From positions 1 to 64,000 of the forward strand of contig NZ_BCVQ01000003.1 in NCBI RefSeq assembly GCF_001591825.1: 64,000 bases of DNA, in the 5' to 3' direction. Below the pieces are notes generated by a model. That model was not told where the DNA came from. It saw only the letters and a program-made list of their open reading frames with translations, and searched no databases. Below, piece by piece: positions 1-7,742 of this stretch (positions are counted from its first letter, which is position 1; each line of letters opens with the position of its first letter). The DNA is from Rossellomorea vietnamensis NBRC 101237. Lineage in GTDB: Bacteria; Bacillota; Bacilli; Bacillales; Bacillaceae_B. The translations under genes and the position numbers were made by a program.

Positions 1-26
1 AAGCAAGAGAACCGTCCCCTTGCTTC
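1..26. repeat. Class A GGGACGGTTCT element, right half
   Basis: The right-hand unit of the dispersed class A element, with short outer arms (GAAGCAAG-like / TTGCTTC) around GAGAACCGTCCCC. The left half would lie outside the window. It ends 9 bp before the stop codon of the dihydroxyacetone kinase gene, typical of this family's placement at gene 3' ends. Confidence 0.75.
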
Positions 27-34
27 TTCAACTT

Positions 35-1792
35 TTACCTTAAACTCTCCGCTAACTCCGTAAAGATTACCCCAAGCGCATAAGCACCTGCATCTGGATG
101 ACCGAGGCTTCGTTCTCCAACGGTACCTGCTCGTCCCATCCGGGCAACGATATCCTTGGTTTTCTCGGCACCCTCAACAGCGGCCGCTGCTCCTTTTTCA
201 AACGCGGTCTTGAAGTCATCTCCGTCTCCGGCACTTTGCGACCAGGAGTCCGCACATGGAACGAGTGCATCCACTAGGGTTTTGTCGCCGACTTCAGCTC
301 CTCTGCCGAAGGATCTTTCACCTGTATCCTGAATTCCTTTCACAGCCGCCTGCAGCATATCCGCGAATTCTTTCACGGTCAGTTCCGATCGGTCCCCTGC
401 CGATTTCCCTGCTGCCCGGAATGCAGATCCCCAGATCGGACCGGATGCACCGCCGCAGTATTCCATGATGACCATGGAGCTCGCATCCAGGAAGCTGCCG
501 ATTGTGAGATTCTCTTGATCCAGGATATCTTTCCATTCCCTCTTCAATTGCTTGAAGCCTTTCGATACGCTCATCCCGAAATCCCCGTCTCCTGCATGTG
601 AATCCAGTTCACAGAATGGTACTTCGTTCTTGATGATGATGTCACTCATTTTATCCACGAGGTAGATGATGTTTTCGAGTGTTGCTCTATCGTTCTGAAT
701 CACAACATGTTCTTCCGGCGTTTCCACTTCGAAGGAGACTGGTTTCGCCTCTTCTTCTTCCTCGAGATCGATGTACTCCACGCCAGGGACCGGCCCATCC
801 ACCCTGAACGCAGGCGCTGTACTTTCACTGGACAGCAATGTTTTCAACTCTTCATCCAGCTTCATCACGGTCAGGGAAACACCAGCCATATCGATGCTGG
901 TCATGTAGTTGCCGACAAAGGCACGGTTAATGGATACCTTTTTCCCGGCCAAAATTCGGGTAACGCTATTATTAAAGAGATAGAGCTCCTGAAGCGGCGT
1001 TCCACCAAAACCATTCACCAGAATCGCTACTTCAGAAGAATTCCCCTCTTCCATCTTCAGATCCTTCAGAAGGTCGTTGACCATGCGCTCTGCCAGTTCG
1101 TCCGCAGACGCGGTTTTTTCCCGTCTTGTTCCCGGTTCCCCGTGAATTCCGACACCATATTCGATTTCGTCGTCGGCTAATTTGAACGTCGGAGAGCCAC
1201 TGGCCGGGACGGTACAGGATGTCAGTGCAAAGCCAATACTCCGGACATTTTCGGCGGCCTTCTCCGCCACGGCTTTCACTTCCAGCAAGTCCCGTCCTTC
1301 TTCCGCAGCCGCTCCGGCGATTTTATGTACCAACACGGTTCCCGCGACACCACGCCGTCCCACTGTATAAAGGCTGTCTTCCACGGCAATATCATCATCC
1401 ACTTTGACATATTCCACGGGGATGCCATCCTCTGAAGCCATGTGAGCGGCATTTTTAAAATTCATGATGTCCCCGCTGTAATTCTTAATGACGAGCAGGG
1501 CTCCCTTTTTACCCGCCGTCGCCTTAATCGCCTGATAAACCTGGATCTGCGAAGGCGATGCAAATACGTCACCGCACACGGCAGCGTCTAACATCCCTTT
1601 CCCCACAAGCCCTGCATGCGCAGGCTCATGTCCGCTTCCGCCGCCGCTGATCAACGTTACCTTATCTTCATTCAAATCCTTTTTCTTCATCACCTTATAC
1701 TTCTTCATAAACTCAAGCTCCGGATGAGCCATGGCCATCCCATTGCACATCTCCACGACCAAATCTTCAGGTTCATTCATGACTTTCTTCAT
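35..1792 (-). CDS. Dihydroxyacetone kinase, fused DhaK-DhaL, ATP-dependent
   Basis: A 585-residue single-chain kinase that should phosphorylate dihydroxyacetone (or a related short ketose or aldose) with ATP. The N-terminal DhaK half carries GGGSGHE at about residues 50-56 and the substrate-binding histidine in GIHGEPG (about H217). A Glu-rich linker near 343-349 leads to the DhaL half, with the Mg-ATP loop DSHAGDGDFG (397-406) and GGASGP. It is the fused, ATP-using arrangement, not the PTS-linked DhaK/L/M set, and no dhaM is nearby. The ATG at 1792 is chosen because AAGGAGG sits 8 nt upstream; an out-of-frame ATG lies 4 nt earlier. The gene stands alone, flanked on both sides by class A repeats. 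Confidence 0.93.
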   Translation of the reverse strand: MKKVMNEPEDLVVEMCNGMAMAHPELEFMKKYKVMKKKDLNEDKVTLISGGGSGHEPAHAGLVGKGMLDAAVCGDVFASPSQIQVYQAIKATAGKKGALLVIKNYSGDIMNFKNAAHMASEDGIPVEYVKVDDDIAVEDSLYTVGRRGVAGTVLVHKIAGAAAEEGRDLLEVKAVAEKAAENVRSIGFALTSCTVPASGSPTFKLADDEIEYGVGIHGEPGTRREKTASADELAERMVNDLLKDLKMEEGNSSEVAILVNGFGGTPLQELYLFNNSVTRILAGKKVSINRAFVGNYMTSIDMAGVSLTVMKLDEELKTLLSSESTAPAFRVDGPVPGVEYIDLEEEEEAKPVSFEVETPEEHVVIQNDRATLENIIYLVDKMSDIIIKNEVPFCELDSHAGDGDFGMSVSKGFKQLKREWKDILDQENLTIGSFLDASSMVIMEYCGGASGPIWGSAFRAAGKSAGDRSELTVKEFADMLQAAVKGIQDTGERSFGRGAEVGDKTLVDALVPCADSWSQSAGDGDDFKTAFEKGAAAAVEGAEKTKDIVARMGRAGTVGERSLGHPDAGAYALGVIFTELAESLR

Positions 1793-1859
1793 TCATAACT
1801 CCTCCTTCAGTTTTGTGGTTGCTCAAATTATCTCACTCACCACCTGAAAACGAAAGCAA

Positions 1860-1930
1860 GAAGCATGGGGACGGTTCTGTTGCTTCCTCTTGATGAAAAA
1901 AAGAAGGACGAGCATCGTTCCCGCTTGTTC
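1860..1930. repeat. Class A element with decayed right arm
   Basis: The left unit (1860-1886) is intact: GAAGCATG, then GGGACGGTTCT, then TTGCTTC. The right unit (about 1904-1930) still aligns to the family but has several substitutions (CGAGCATCGTTCCCGC for CGAGAACCGTCCCC-type sequence). It lies between the kinase start and the YciI-like gene, so it is not a 3'-end copy like most others. Confidence 0.65.
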
Positions 1931-2015
1931 AATCATGGTAAGATGTTATTGTCAGAAATTTTAAATATATTCAGGTGGGTACCAAAAAATTTGAGTGAAC
2001 CTGGGAGAGATGATG

Positions 2016-2390
2016 ATGATATTCCTATGTATGGGCTATTTCAATCCTGAAAAAATGGATGCACGTCCAAGTGCCGAGATTGAGGCGGTGATGGCTGAAT
2101 GCCAGCCGCACACGGAGAAATTTTATGAAACGGGGAAGGTGTTGCTGGATGCAGGTCTAGAGTCAGAGATCAAAAACTTGCGCCGTGTGGACGGGAAGGT
2201 CATGGTGACAGATGGTCCGATTACTGAATCGAAAGAGATGATCGGCAGCGTCTTTATTTTTGAAGCAGAAGACATGGATGAAGCAATTAAACTTGCCTCT
2301 ATTCATCCAACCACACAATTGAATATAGGAGAAGAATTTGGGTGGCGCATCGAGATTCGTCCTGTTCATTACTTTAAGAATGATAAGTAA
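2016..2390 (+). CDS. YciI-like (YCII-related) protein
   Basis: A protein of about 124 residues of the dimeric alpha/beta-barrel YCII-related family. The family hallmark is DGPITESKE in the middle of the chain, the conserved DGP(F/I) turn of this group, followed by a predicted helix and strand ending GEEFGWRIEIRPV. Family members are small, often unassigned enzymes. Three ATGs in a row follow GGGAGAG (2003-2009). The third (2016) has the best spacing, though a GTG at 1995 is also open. It lies 25 bp upstream of a DinB-family gene, so the two are probably cotranscribed. Substrate unknown. Confidence 0.8.
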   Translation: MIFLCMGYFNPEKMDARPSAEIEAVMAECQPHTEKFYETGKVLLDAGLESEIKNLRRVDGKVMVTDGPITESKEMIGSVFIFEAEDMDEAIKLASIHPTTQLNIGEEFGWRIEIRPVHYFKNDK

Positions 2391-2415
2391 GTAGAAATCA
2401 AGATGGGGGAATGAC

Positions 2416-2958
2416 ATGAATGACCTTACATTGATTGAGACATATAAACACTTTTTACAAGCATATTCTCCTGAGCAGCTAAGGTATATCCCCGAACCAG
2501 GGGTGTGGTCCATCGGTCAAATGTATGACCATCTCCTTGTTGTGGCTCATGAATATCTGGACAGTGTGGAAGCCTGTGCACTGGCTGGCGAAGAGCAAAC
2601 GCAGGGGAAAACAGAGTTTGGAGACTATTTATTTAACCTTGGTGGATTCCCGCCTATTAAAATTCAATTACCGCCCGAACTTAATGCTGCCCCGGATAAT
2701 ACAAAAACGAATGAGGATATTAATTGTGATCTCGATCAACTAATGGAACGAATGAAAGAGTTGAAAGCGAAGGTACATGAAATCAACCCAAACTACAAAC
2801 AGAAGCACGGAGGCTTCGGATGGCTGAATGCCCAGGAATGGTTTGACCTCGTTGGAATGCATTTCCGTCACCATCTGCGGCAGAAATATGAGTTAGATGA
2901 TGTATGGGTGAAGCATGGGGACAAGAAGCATGGGGACGGTTCTGATGCTTCCATATAA
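2416..2958 (+). CDS. DinB-family protein with repeat-encoded C-terminus
   Basis: A 180-residue four-helix DinB/YfiT-fold protein. Visible features are WSIGQMYDHLLVVAHEY near residue 31 (first metal-type His), and WFDLVGMHFRHHLRQ near 142-156 (the paired histidines of the third helix). These proteins are usually metal-binding thiol transferases or hydrolases of unknown substrate. The last 15 residues (KHGDKKHGDGSDASI) are encoded by a class A repeat, so the ancestral stop has been replaced by repeat sequence. This may be a tolerated tail. It is the first of three DinB-fold genes in 5.2 kb and lies downstream of the YciI-like gene. Confidence 0.85.
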   Translation: MNDLTLIETYKHFLQAYSPEQLRYIPEPGVWSIGQMYDHLLVVAHEYLDSVEACALAGEEQTQGKTEFGDYLFNLGGFPPIKIQLPPELNAAPDNTKTNEDINCDLDQLMERMKELKAKVHEINPNYKQKHGGFGWLNAQEWFDLVGMHFRHHLRQKYELDDVWVKHGDKKHGDGSDASI

Positions 2959-2994
2959 TATAAAAAAGAAGCAAGGGAACCGTCCCCGTGCTTC
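2910..2994. repeat. Class A element, full, overlapping a CDS 3' end
   Basis: Left unit 2925-2951 and right unit 2968-2994 are near-perfect inverted copies around an A/T-rich loop ending in AAAAAAG. A truncated extra left unit (GAAGCATGGGGACAA) begins at 2910, suggesting a local duplication. The left unit supplies the last codons of the DinB gene. The right unit ends 8 bp from the stop of adhA on the other strand, so the element may end transcription from both sides. Confidence 0.85.
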
Positions 2995-3001
2995 CTTCTA
3001 T

Positions 3002-4042
3002 TTAAATCGTACTAGTATCAATCACAAATCGATACTTCACATCTGAACCCAATACCCGTTCATACGCTTCATCAATATAATCCGCCGAAATCACTTCAAT
3101 CGAAGGCACGATTCCATGCTCCCCACAGAAATCGAGCATTTCCTGGGTCTCGCGGATGCCTCCGATCAGGGAACCGGCAAATGAACGGCGGTGGCCGATC
3201 AATGAGAACACATTCACTTCGAGTGGCTCTGCAGGCGCACCCACATTCACCATTGCCCCATCGAGTGTCAACAGGGAAAGATATGCGCTGATGTCAATCT
3301 TGGCACTCACTGTGTTTATAATCAGATCAAACGTACCGGCAAGTTTCTCGAACGTCTCAGGATCGCTCGTCGCATGATAAGCTTCTGCCCCAAATTCCAA
3401 GCCATCCTCTTTCTTATTTAACGTACGGGAAAGGACCGTTACTTCAGCTCCCATGGCATGTGCAATCTTGACTGCCATATGACCGAGTCCACCCATGCCG
3501 ACAACCGCAACTTTTTTCCCTGGGCCCGCATTCCAATGATTCAAGGGAGAATACGTCGTAATTCCCGCACATAGAAGAGGTGCCGCAGCATCCAGCTCGA
3601 TGTTATCAGGGATCTTCAGGACGAAATCTTCCTCTACAACGATATGGGTCGAATAACCGCCTTGAGTCAATTCGCCATATTTATCCACTCCTGCGTACGT
3701 AGGGATATTTCCTTCCAGGCAGTACTGCTCTTCCCCATCTCGGCAGTTCTTACATTCGCCGCAGGAACCAACCATACATCCTACTCCTACCCGGTCTCCG
3801 GCCTTGTACTTTGTTACCTCGGATCCCACTTCCGTTACGAACCCCGCAATCTCGTGTCCCGGAACAAGTGGATACTTCACTTCTCCCCATTCACCGTGTG
3901 CCGTATGGATATCGGAATGGCAGATCCCTGCATACTTGATTTCAATCAAAACATCATGCTTATCAAGATCCCGCCTCTCGATTTCAGCCTCTCTGAAAGA
4001 TTTGTCAGGACCGTCTACAGCTCGTGCTTTAGCAATTACCAT
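3002..4042 (-). CDS. adhA: Zinc-dependent alcohol dehydrogenase, AdhA-like
   Basis: A 346-residue medium-chain, NAD(P)-dependent dehydrogenase of the cinnamyl-alcohol type, expected to reduce toxic aldehydes such as formaldehyde- or methylglyoxal-derived carbonyls. Catalytic zinc ligands are visible at C41 (GICHSD) and H63-E64 (PGHE). The structural zinc site is C94-C97-C100-C108. A Rossmann GMGGLG loop follows near 182. Start and strong RBS (AGGAGG) are at 4042. It is divergent from a MerR regulator, and the intergenic region has a MerR-type promoter (see 4114-4144). This is the adhA/adhR layout known from B. subtilis; exact orthology is inferred from this context and the protein type. Confidence 0.88.
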   Translation of the reverse strand: MVIAKARAVDGPDKSFREAEIERRDLDKHDVLIEIKYAGICHSDIHTAHGEWGEVKYPLVPGHEIAGFVTEVGSEVTKYKAGDRVGVGCMVGSCGECKNCRDGEEQYCLEGNIPTYAGVDKYGELTQGGYSTHIVVEEDFVLKIPDNIELDAAAPLLCAGITTYSPLNHWNAGPGKKVAVVGMGGLGHMAVKIAHAMGAEVTVLSRTLNKKEDGLEFGAEAYHATSDPETFEKLAGTFDLIINTVSAKIDISAYLSLLTLDGAMVNVGAPAEPLEVNVFSLIGHRRSFAGSLIGGIRETQEMLDFCGEHGIVPSIEVISADYIDEAYERVLGSDVKYRFVIDTSTI

Positions 4043-4113
4043 GAATAATAACCTCCTGTAATAGTAGCTTTCAAGAGACAGGTGAACAAACCTGATGAAC
4101 TCTTGTTATACCC

Positions 4114-4144
4114 ATGGTAATCCCTATAGTTAACTCTAGGTCAA
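4114..4144 (-). promoter_or_regulatory. MerR-type adhA promoter with 19-bp spacer and dyad
   Basis: On the minus strand a -35 TTGACC (4139-4144) and a -10 TACCAT (4114-4119) are separated by exactly 19 bp. The spacer holds the imperfect palindrome CTAGAGTTAACTATAG. An over-long spacer with a central dyad is the classic design of MerR-activated promoters: the regulator untwists DNA to realign the hexamers. The partner is inferred to be the divergent MerR gene at 4257. Confidence 0.8.
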
Positions 4145-4168
4145 GAGATAACCCTCCTTGAATCTGTT

Positions 4169-4222
4169 TTGACAGCGAGTGATGACCGTGCTACGATTTT
4201 TTCACAGATATAGAGTTAACTC
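4169..4222 (+). promoter_or_regulatory. Promoter of the MerR gene with downstream dyad
   Basis: A standard sigma-A promoter: TTGACA (4169-4174), 17 bp, TACGAT (4192-4197). The perfect 10-bp palindrome GAGTTAACTC (4213-4222) lies just after the expected start site and shares the AGTTAACT core of the adhA operator. That position would allow the regulator to repress itself. Confidence 0.7.
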
Positions 4223-4256
4223 GACGTCTAGATTTCCCAACAAAAGGAGCACGAAC

Positions 4257-4670
4257 ATGAAGACTTATTCTATTGGAGAAGTGGCAAAAGAACTGAATCT
4301 CTCTATCTATACTTTGCGATACTATGACAAGGAAGGCCTCATGCCTTTTGTCGAACGAAACGAAAACGGTACCCGACGATTTAAAGAATCCGATATCTCC
4401 GCCCTACACATCATCGAATGTCTGAAATCCACCGGCATGCCCATCAAGGAGATCAAGCACTTCATCGACTGGTGCGCAGAAGGCGACGCCACCCTGCAAC
4501 ACCGTTATGACATGTTCCTCGAAAGAAAAGCATCCGTAGAAGCAAAGATCAAAGAACTCCAGCAAACCATGGAAGTCATCGACCACAAATGCAGCTACTA
4601 CAAGACCGCCTTGGAGGCAGGTACCGAAGATGTTCATAAGGGGAAAAAGATTGAAATTGTTAATCCATGA
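4257..4670 (+). CDS. adhR: MerR-family regulator, AdhR-like
   Basis: A 137-residue MerR regulator. The start MKTYSIGEVAKELNLS opens the winged helix-turn-helix (about 1-70; YTLRYYDKEGLMPF is the family signature). A long coiled-coil dimerisation helix follows (about 80-120). It has one Cys at about 111 (HKCSYY), a possible carbonyl or thiol sensor; there is no metal-binding Cys cluster. The ATG at 4257 has AAAGGAG 7-8 nt upstream; an ATG at 4179 is open but lies in the promoter. It probably activates adhA in response to reactive aldehydes, as AdhR does in B. subtilis. A class A repeat begins 3 bp after its stop. Confidence 0.87.
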   Translation: MKTYSIGEVAKELNLSIYTLRYYDKEGLMPFVERNENGTRRFKESDISALHIIECLKSTGMPIKEIKHFIDWCAEGDATLQHRYDMFLERKASVEAKIKELQQTMEVIDHKCSYYKTALEAGTEDVHKGKKIEIVNP

Positions 4671-4672
4671 GG

Positions 4673-4747
4673 GAGCATGGGGACGGTTCTGTTGCTTCCC
4701 CCTGACGTAAAAAAGAAGCACGAGAACCGTCCCCATGCCTCCCGTGC
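4673..4747. repeat. Class A element, full, between convergent genes
   Basis: An inverted pair of GGGACGGTTCT units, loop ending GTAAAAAAG. It lies between the adhR stop (4670) and the nucleotidyltransferase stop (4752), filling almost the whole convergent gap. A role as bidirectional terminator is plausible but is inference. Confidence 0.85.
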
Positions 4748-4751
4748 TTTT

Positions 4752-5519
4752 TCATCCCACCAACACTTTCCCAACCATCAATCCCATAAACGATACTATC
4801 TCTCCCTCACCAAGCTCTTCCCGAATCCAATCAAACTCACTTTCTAACAGACTCGCAATCTTCCGCACCGCTTCCCCATGGTGTGACGGTGTCATCGCCT
4901 CATAAATCTCCACTACACGATCTTGACGCTCTTGTGGCAAATCCCGGTGAATCGTCTTCAACCCAAGCCCCGCCCGCTCCTTCGCGTACCGCGATAGCAG
5001 AATGATCGTCACGTTTCTCATCGAGTGCCGCAGCATTTCAACGGCCCACGTATGGTTCCCCCTCGCCGCTGCTTTCTGATACTGAAACAGAAACCAGGCG
5101 GCGTCGAGGACCTGATCCCTGAACTCCTCTTCTGAAACGGTGAGGTTTTGGCTAGATTCATATTTTCCCATCAGATGGTCAGGATCGTATAACACCGTAA
5201 AGAAATCCTTCTCCTGTATGGTCTTCTCTGTCACCGTGAACAGATCGATGTGCAGCCAGTCTTCATAAATGGCGATGATCTGCGGGGCGATGATGAAAAT
5301 GTCATCGTGAAAGATGAGGTCCTTGTACGCTTTCAAATGATCGAGGCGGCGGTTCATAAATCCCTCTTCTTCCCCTTCCTCCACTAAACAGTACAGGTCG
5401 ATATCGGAGTGTTCATCGTGTTCTTTCCGTCCCATGGATCCTTTTAGGAATACGCTCCGGACGCTTGGATCCTTTTTTAAGCTTTCAAGTACTTTTTCTA
5501 CGGCTGCTTCTTGACGCAT
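4752..5519 (-). CDS. Nucleotidyltransferase-domain protein (aminoglycoside adenylyltransferase fold)
   Basis: A protein of about 255 residues with the minimal nucleotidyltransferase signature GSMGRKEHDEHSDIDL near residues 28-43. The G-S motif and the two metal-binding Asp of D-x-D are intact. A helical C-terminal domain follows, with paired aromatic and basic residues typical of the AadK / streptomycin adenylyltransferase-like group. It may transfer AMP to a small molecule; whether that is an antibiotic cannot be told. The start at 5519 (MRQEAAV) is preferred because AAGGGGG lies just upstream; an ATG at 5573 would add 18 residues without an RBS. Confidence 0.75.
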   Translation of the reverse strand: MRQEAAVEKVLESLKKDPSVRSVFLKGSMGRKEHDEHSDIDLYCLVEEGEEEGFMNRRLDHLKAYKDLIFHDDIFIIAPQIIAIYEDWLHIDLFTVTEKTIQEKDFFTVLYDPDHLMGKYESSQNLTVSEEEFRDQVLDAAWFLFQYQKAAARGNHTWAVEMLRHSMRNVTIILLSRYAKERAGLGLKTIHRDLPQERQDRVVEIYEAMTPSHHGEAVRKIASLLESEFDWIREELGEGEIVSFMGLMVGKVLVG

Positions 5520-5650
5520 ATATGGGCCCCCTTGGTTAAAAATGTATATTACGCCATTATACCAATTTTTCATCGCAATCGTACATTCTTCTTTTTTTAA
5601 AAATAGAACCTCCCCCTTACCAAAAATTCATGAGGGCGATACTTTAGAAG

Positions 5651-5719
5651 GTGCAAGGGGACGGTTCTCCTGCTTCCATTTGATATAAAAAAGAAGCAAG
5701 AGAACCGTCCCCCTGCTTC
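5651..5719. repeat. Class A element, full
   Basis: Left unit 5653-5676 and right unit 5693-5719 match as inverted copies at about 22 of 24 positions, with a 16-nt A-rich loop. The right unit overlaps the stop codon (5718-5720) of the downstream minus-strand acetyltransferase, so the stop is formed at the edge of the repeat. Confidence 0.88.
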
Positions 5720-6287
5720 ACTTCACATCATTAAAATAGTCTTCCTGAAGAAGCCCATAGACCGCACAGTCCTTATACTGATTCTTCGCATTGCGGATCA
5801 TATGTTTAAAGGTTCCTTCTTTATGCATTCCCACTTTACTCATAATCTTTCCGGAGGCGGGGTTATCCGTATTATGGGCTGCTGATATCTTGTGAATGTT
5901 CATCGTTCTAAAGCCAAATCCGATCACCGCACTCAAGGCCTCGGTTCCATACCCCTTATTCCACCAATCATAACCGATGGTATACCCCACTTCACAATTC
6001 TCCGTCATCGGGTCAAAATGAAAAAGGTCAATCGCCCCAATCAAATCCCCACTTGATTTCAGTTCGATTCCCCAATAACAGAACTCTTCCGTTTCATACT
6101 GACCAACGATTTCCGTTACCCTCTTAATGGTTTCCTCTACAGACTTGTGTGCCCCCTTAATGAGATTATCCATTACGCGATCATCGGAAAGCCAATGGTC
6201 AAAGACAGTTTGAGCATCTGAACGTTCAATCTTCCTCAGTACTAAACGATCCGTTTCTAACGTTGGTGTACCAGAATAATGTATCAT
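5718..6287 (-). CDS. GNAT N-acetyltransferase, RimJ/RimL-like
   Basis: A 189-residue GNAT enzyme of the RimJ/RimL group, transferring acetyl from acetyl-CoA to an amino group (N-terminus of a protein or a small molecule). It opens with the family-typical TDRLVLRKIERSDAQ and contains WWNKGYGTEAL near 116-126, the acetyl-CoA pyrophosphate loop. AHNTDNPASGKIMSKVGM follows in the CoA-binding C-terminal part. A close paralogue, now frameshifted, lies at 61583-62160. The stop is formed in a class A repeat. Substrate unknown. Confidence 0.87.
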   Translation of the reverse strand: MIHYSGTPTLETDRLVLRKIERSDAQTVFDHWLSDDRVMDNLIKGAHKSVEETIKRVTEIVGQYETEEFCYWGIELKSSGDLIGAIDLFHFDPMTENCEVGYTIGYDWWNKGYGTEALSAVIGFGFRTMNIHKISAAHNTDNPASGKIMSKVGMHKEGTFKHMIRNAKNQYKDCAVYGLLQEDYFNDVK

Positions 6288-6391
6288 TTCCTCACCTGCT
6301 TAACCTATTCTTATCCATCCCTTACCCTATTCTTCACCTTAGTTGGAAACTCCTTCTTTCCCCATGGGTCCACAGGAACCGCACAAAAAAA

Positions 6392-6418
6392 GAAGCAGGA
6401 GAACCGTCCCCCTGCTTC
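6392..6418. repeat. Class A element, solitary right unit
   Basis: One intact unit (outer arms GAAGCAGG / CCTGCTTC around GAGAACCGTCCC). An A-run sits on its left as in the loop of full elements, but no recognisable left unit remains; a CATGGGTCCACAGGAACC stretch at 6363-6380 may be a relic. It reaches the last base of the stop codon of the next minus-strand gene. Confidence 0.75.
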
Positions 6419-6942
6419 TACCTCAACACTCCCAAATACTCCTGCCACGGCCCCACGTCTTCTGCATATCGTTTTGAAAAGACCCTCACGATTTGCGACA
6501 GATGGGTCAAATCATGGACCACCCAAGTCGAGATGAGCTCACGGGCGGTGACTGTACCGAAAGCGGGATGCACACCCGTTCGTTCAAGGGAATTTTCATG
6601 ATGAGTTAATAACTCGTTTAACCTATTGATGTTTCGGGCTCGTAGGGAGGCAAATTCCTGTAGCTTCTCCGCAAGAGTCCCTGAAGCATTTCCATTCAAA
6701 TGCGAATCTCGATCAAATACAGGAAACACTGCATGTTCACCTTCTTGAAGAATCATCGTTAATCTCGGGATCCAATTGTGTTTTTCCCCTTCAATGAGAT
6801 GATCCACTACCTGGATCGCATTCCACGTCCCATCGCCTTCGTTACACTCAAGCCATCCTTTTGACAAACCGGTCAGGAAATGTTCAAGCGTGACCGGAGT
6901 GCGCTCCAGAATCTCGATTCCTTCATTCAATGTAAAGTTCAT
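6418..6942 (-). CDS. DinB-superfamily protein (DinB_2 type)
   Basis: A 174-residue four-helix DinB-fold protein. The first helix pair has [18 protein letters not shown] near 40-57 (H48 region), and the third helix [16 protein letters not shown] near 137-152 supplies the paired histidines. Members of this branch are putative metal-dependent hydrolases or thiol transferases with unassigned substrates. The start is supported by GGGGGAAAGAGG. It is divergent from another DinB-fold gene 184 bp away, but the two are not close in sequence, so recent duplication is unlikely. Confidence 0.82.
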   Translation of the reverse strand: MNFTLNEGIEILERTPVTLEHFLTGLSKGWLECNEGDGTWNAIQVVDHLIEGEKHNWIPRLTMILQEGEHAVFPVFDRDSHLNGNASGTLAEKLQEFASLRARNINRLNELLTHHENSLERTGVHPAFGTVTARELISTWVVHDLTHLSQIVRVFSKRYAEDVGPWQEYLGVLR

Positions 6943-7126
6943 CCTCTTTCCCCCTTGCCTGTTTATACCTCTTCATATTCATCATACTTCAATCACTGCC
7001 TGGATAGATATCTCTTTTCATAGCGTTTCTTTTTTCCTTCGAATCAACTCTTCACAGAAGCCTCATTTTACCTTCCCGTGATACAATAAACAGGAAAGTA
7101 TCATTCAAAATTCAGGAGGGAATACC

Positions 7127-7615
7127 ATGTTCACATCCAAAAATGATTTCCTACAAGAATGGAAACAAGAAGCCGCAGTCACCCAAAAGGTAATGGACGC
7201 ACTGACGGACGAGTCACTGAAACAGGAAGTAGCACCTGACCTGTACAGCATCGGAAGCGTTGCCTGGCACATCACGGGAGCTACATACTACTTCCCGGCT
7301 CAAGTCGGCATCACGTTCGAAGTGCCGGACCTTCGCAAAGAAGCACCGACGTCTGCTGCAGAAATCAGCGAAACCTATAAGCTCGTCAGCGACCGCCTCG
7401 TAGAAGCCGTTTCTGAGCAAGTGTCAGATGAGAAAATGAACGAAATGGTGAATCTCTTTGGGATGGAAATGCCGGTTCAAGCCGTATTCCGCCTGTTGAT
7501 TCAGCATCAGGCTCATCACCGTGGTCAATTGACGGTTCTCATGCGTCAGGCTGATTTAAAAGTACCTGGCGTGTATGGTCCGAGCAAGGAAGAAATGGAA
7601 GCGATGAAGGGTTAA
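7127..7615 (+). CDS. DinB-family protein
   Basis: A 162-residue DinB/YfiT-like protein with an expected three-histidine metal site: H48 in GSVAWHITGA, and H126/H130 in LIQHQAHHRGQL. The His-Arg-Gly-Gln ending (HHRGQ) is the hallmark of the typical DinB branch, which includes bacillithiol S-transferases; a BST-like role is possible but not shown. RBS GGAGGG lies about 9 nt upstream, and an extended -10 (TGATACAAT, to 7087) may start transcription. A good terminator follows the stop at 7627. Confidence 0.85.
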   Translation: MFTSKNDFLQEWKQEAAVTQKVMDALTDESLKQEVAPDLYSIGSVAWHITGATYYFPAQVGITFEVPDLRKEAPTSAAEISETYKLVSDRLVEAVSEQVSDEKMNEMVNLFGMEMPVQAVFRLLIQHQAHHRGQLTVLMRQADLKVPGVYGPSKEEMEAMKG

Positions 7616-7626
7616 TGAGTGAAGGA

Positions 7627-7654
7627 CAGTCGGCGAGTGCCGGCTGTTTTTTTT
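7627..7654 (+). terminator. Rho-independent terminator after DinB gene
   Basis: Arms CAGTCGGC and GCCGGCTG (one G-T pair) with a GAGT loop, followed by eight T. It sits 12 bp after the stop at 7615. This gene has an ordinary terminator as well as a class A repeat just beyond it. Confidence 0.9.
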
Positions 7655-7660
7655 ACCGTG

Positions 7661-7728
7661 TGCACGGGGACGGTTCTTCTGCTCCCATTTTCTCCGAAGA
7701 AGAAGCACGAGAACCGTCCCCATGATTC
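7661..7728. repeat. Class A element, full, slightly diverged
   Basis: Left unit begins GTGCACGGGGACGGTTCTTC (from about 7659); right unit 7702-7728 ends CCCCATGATTC. A further short CCCCATGCTTC copy of the unit's end follows at about 7730-7740, next to the stop of the membrane protein on the minus strand. Confidence 0.82.
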
Positions 7729-7742
7729 CCCCCATGCTTCCC

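Noticed and set aside
6363-6380. Possible left arm of a class A element (CATGGGTCCACAGGAACC)
   Set aside because: Similarity is too weak to call; the unit at 6392 is listed alone.
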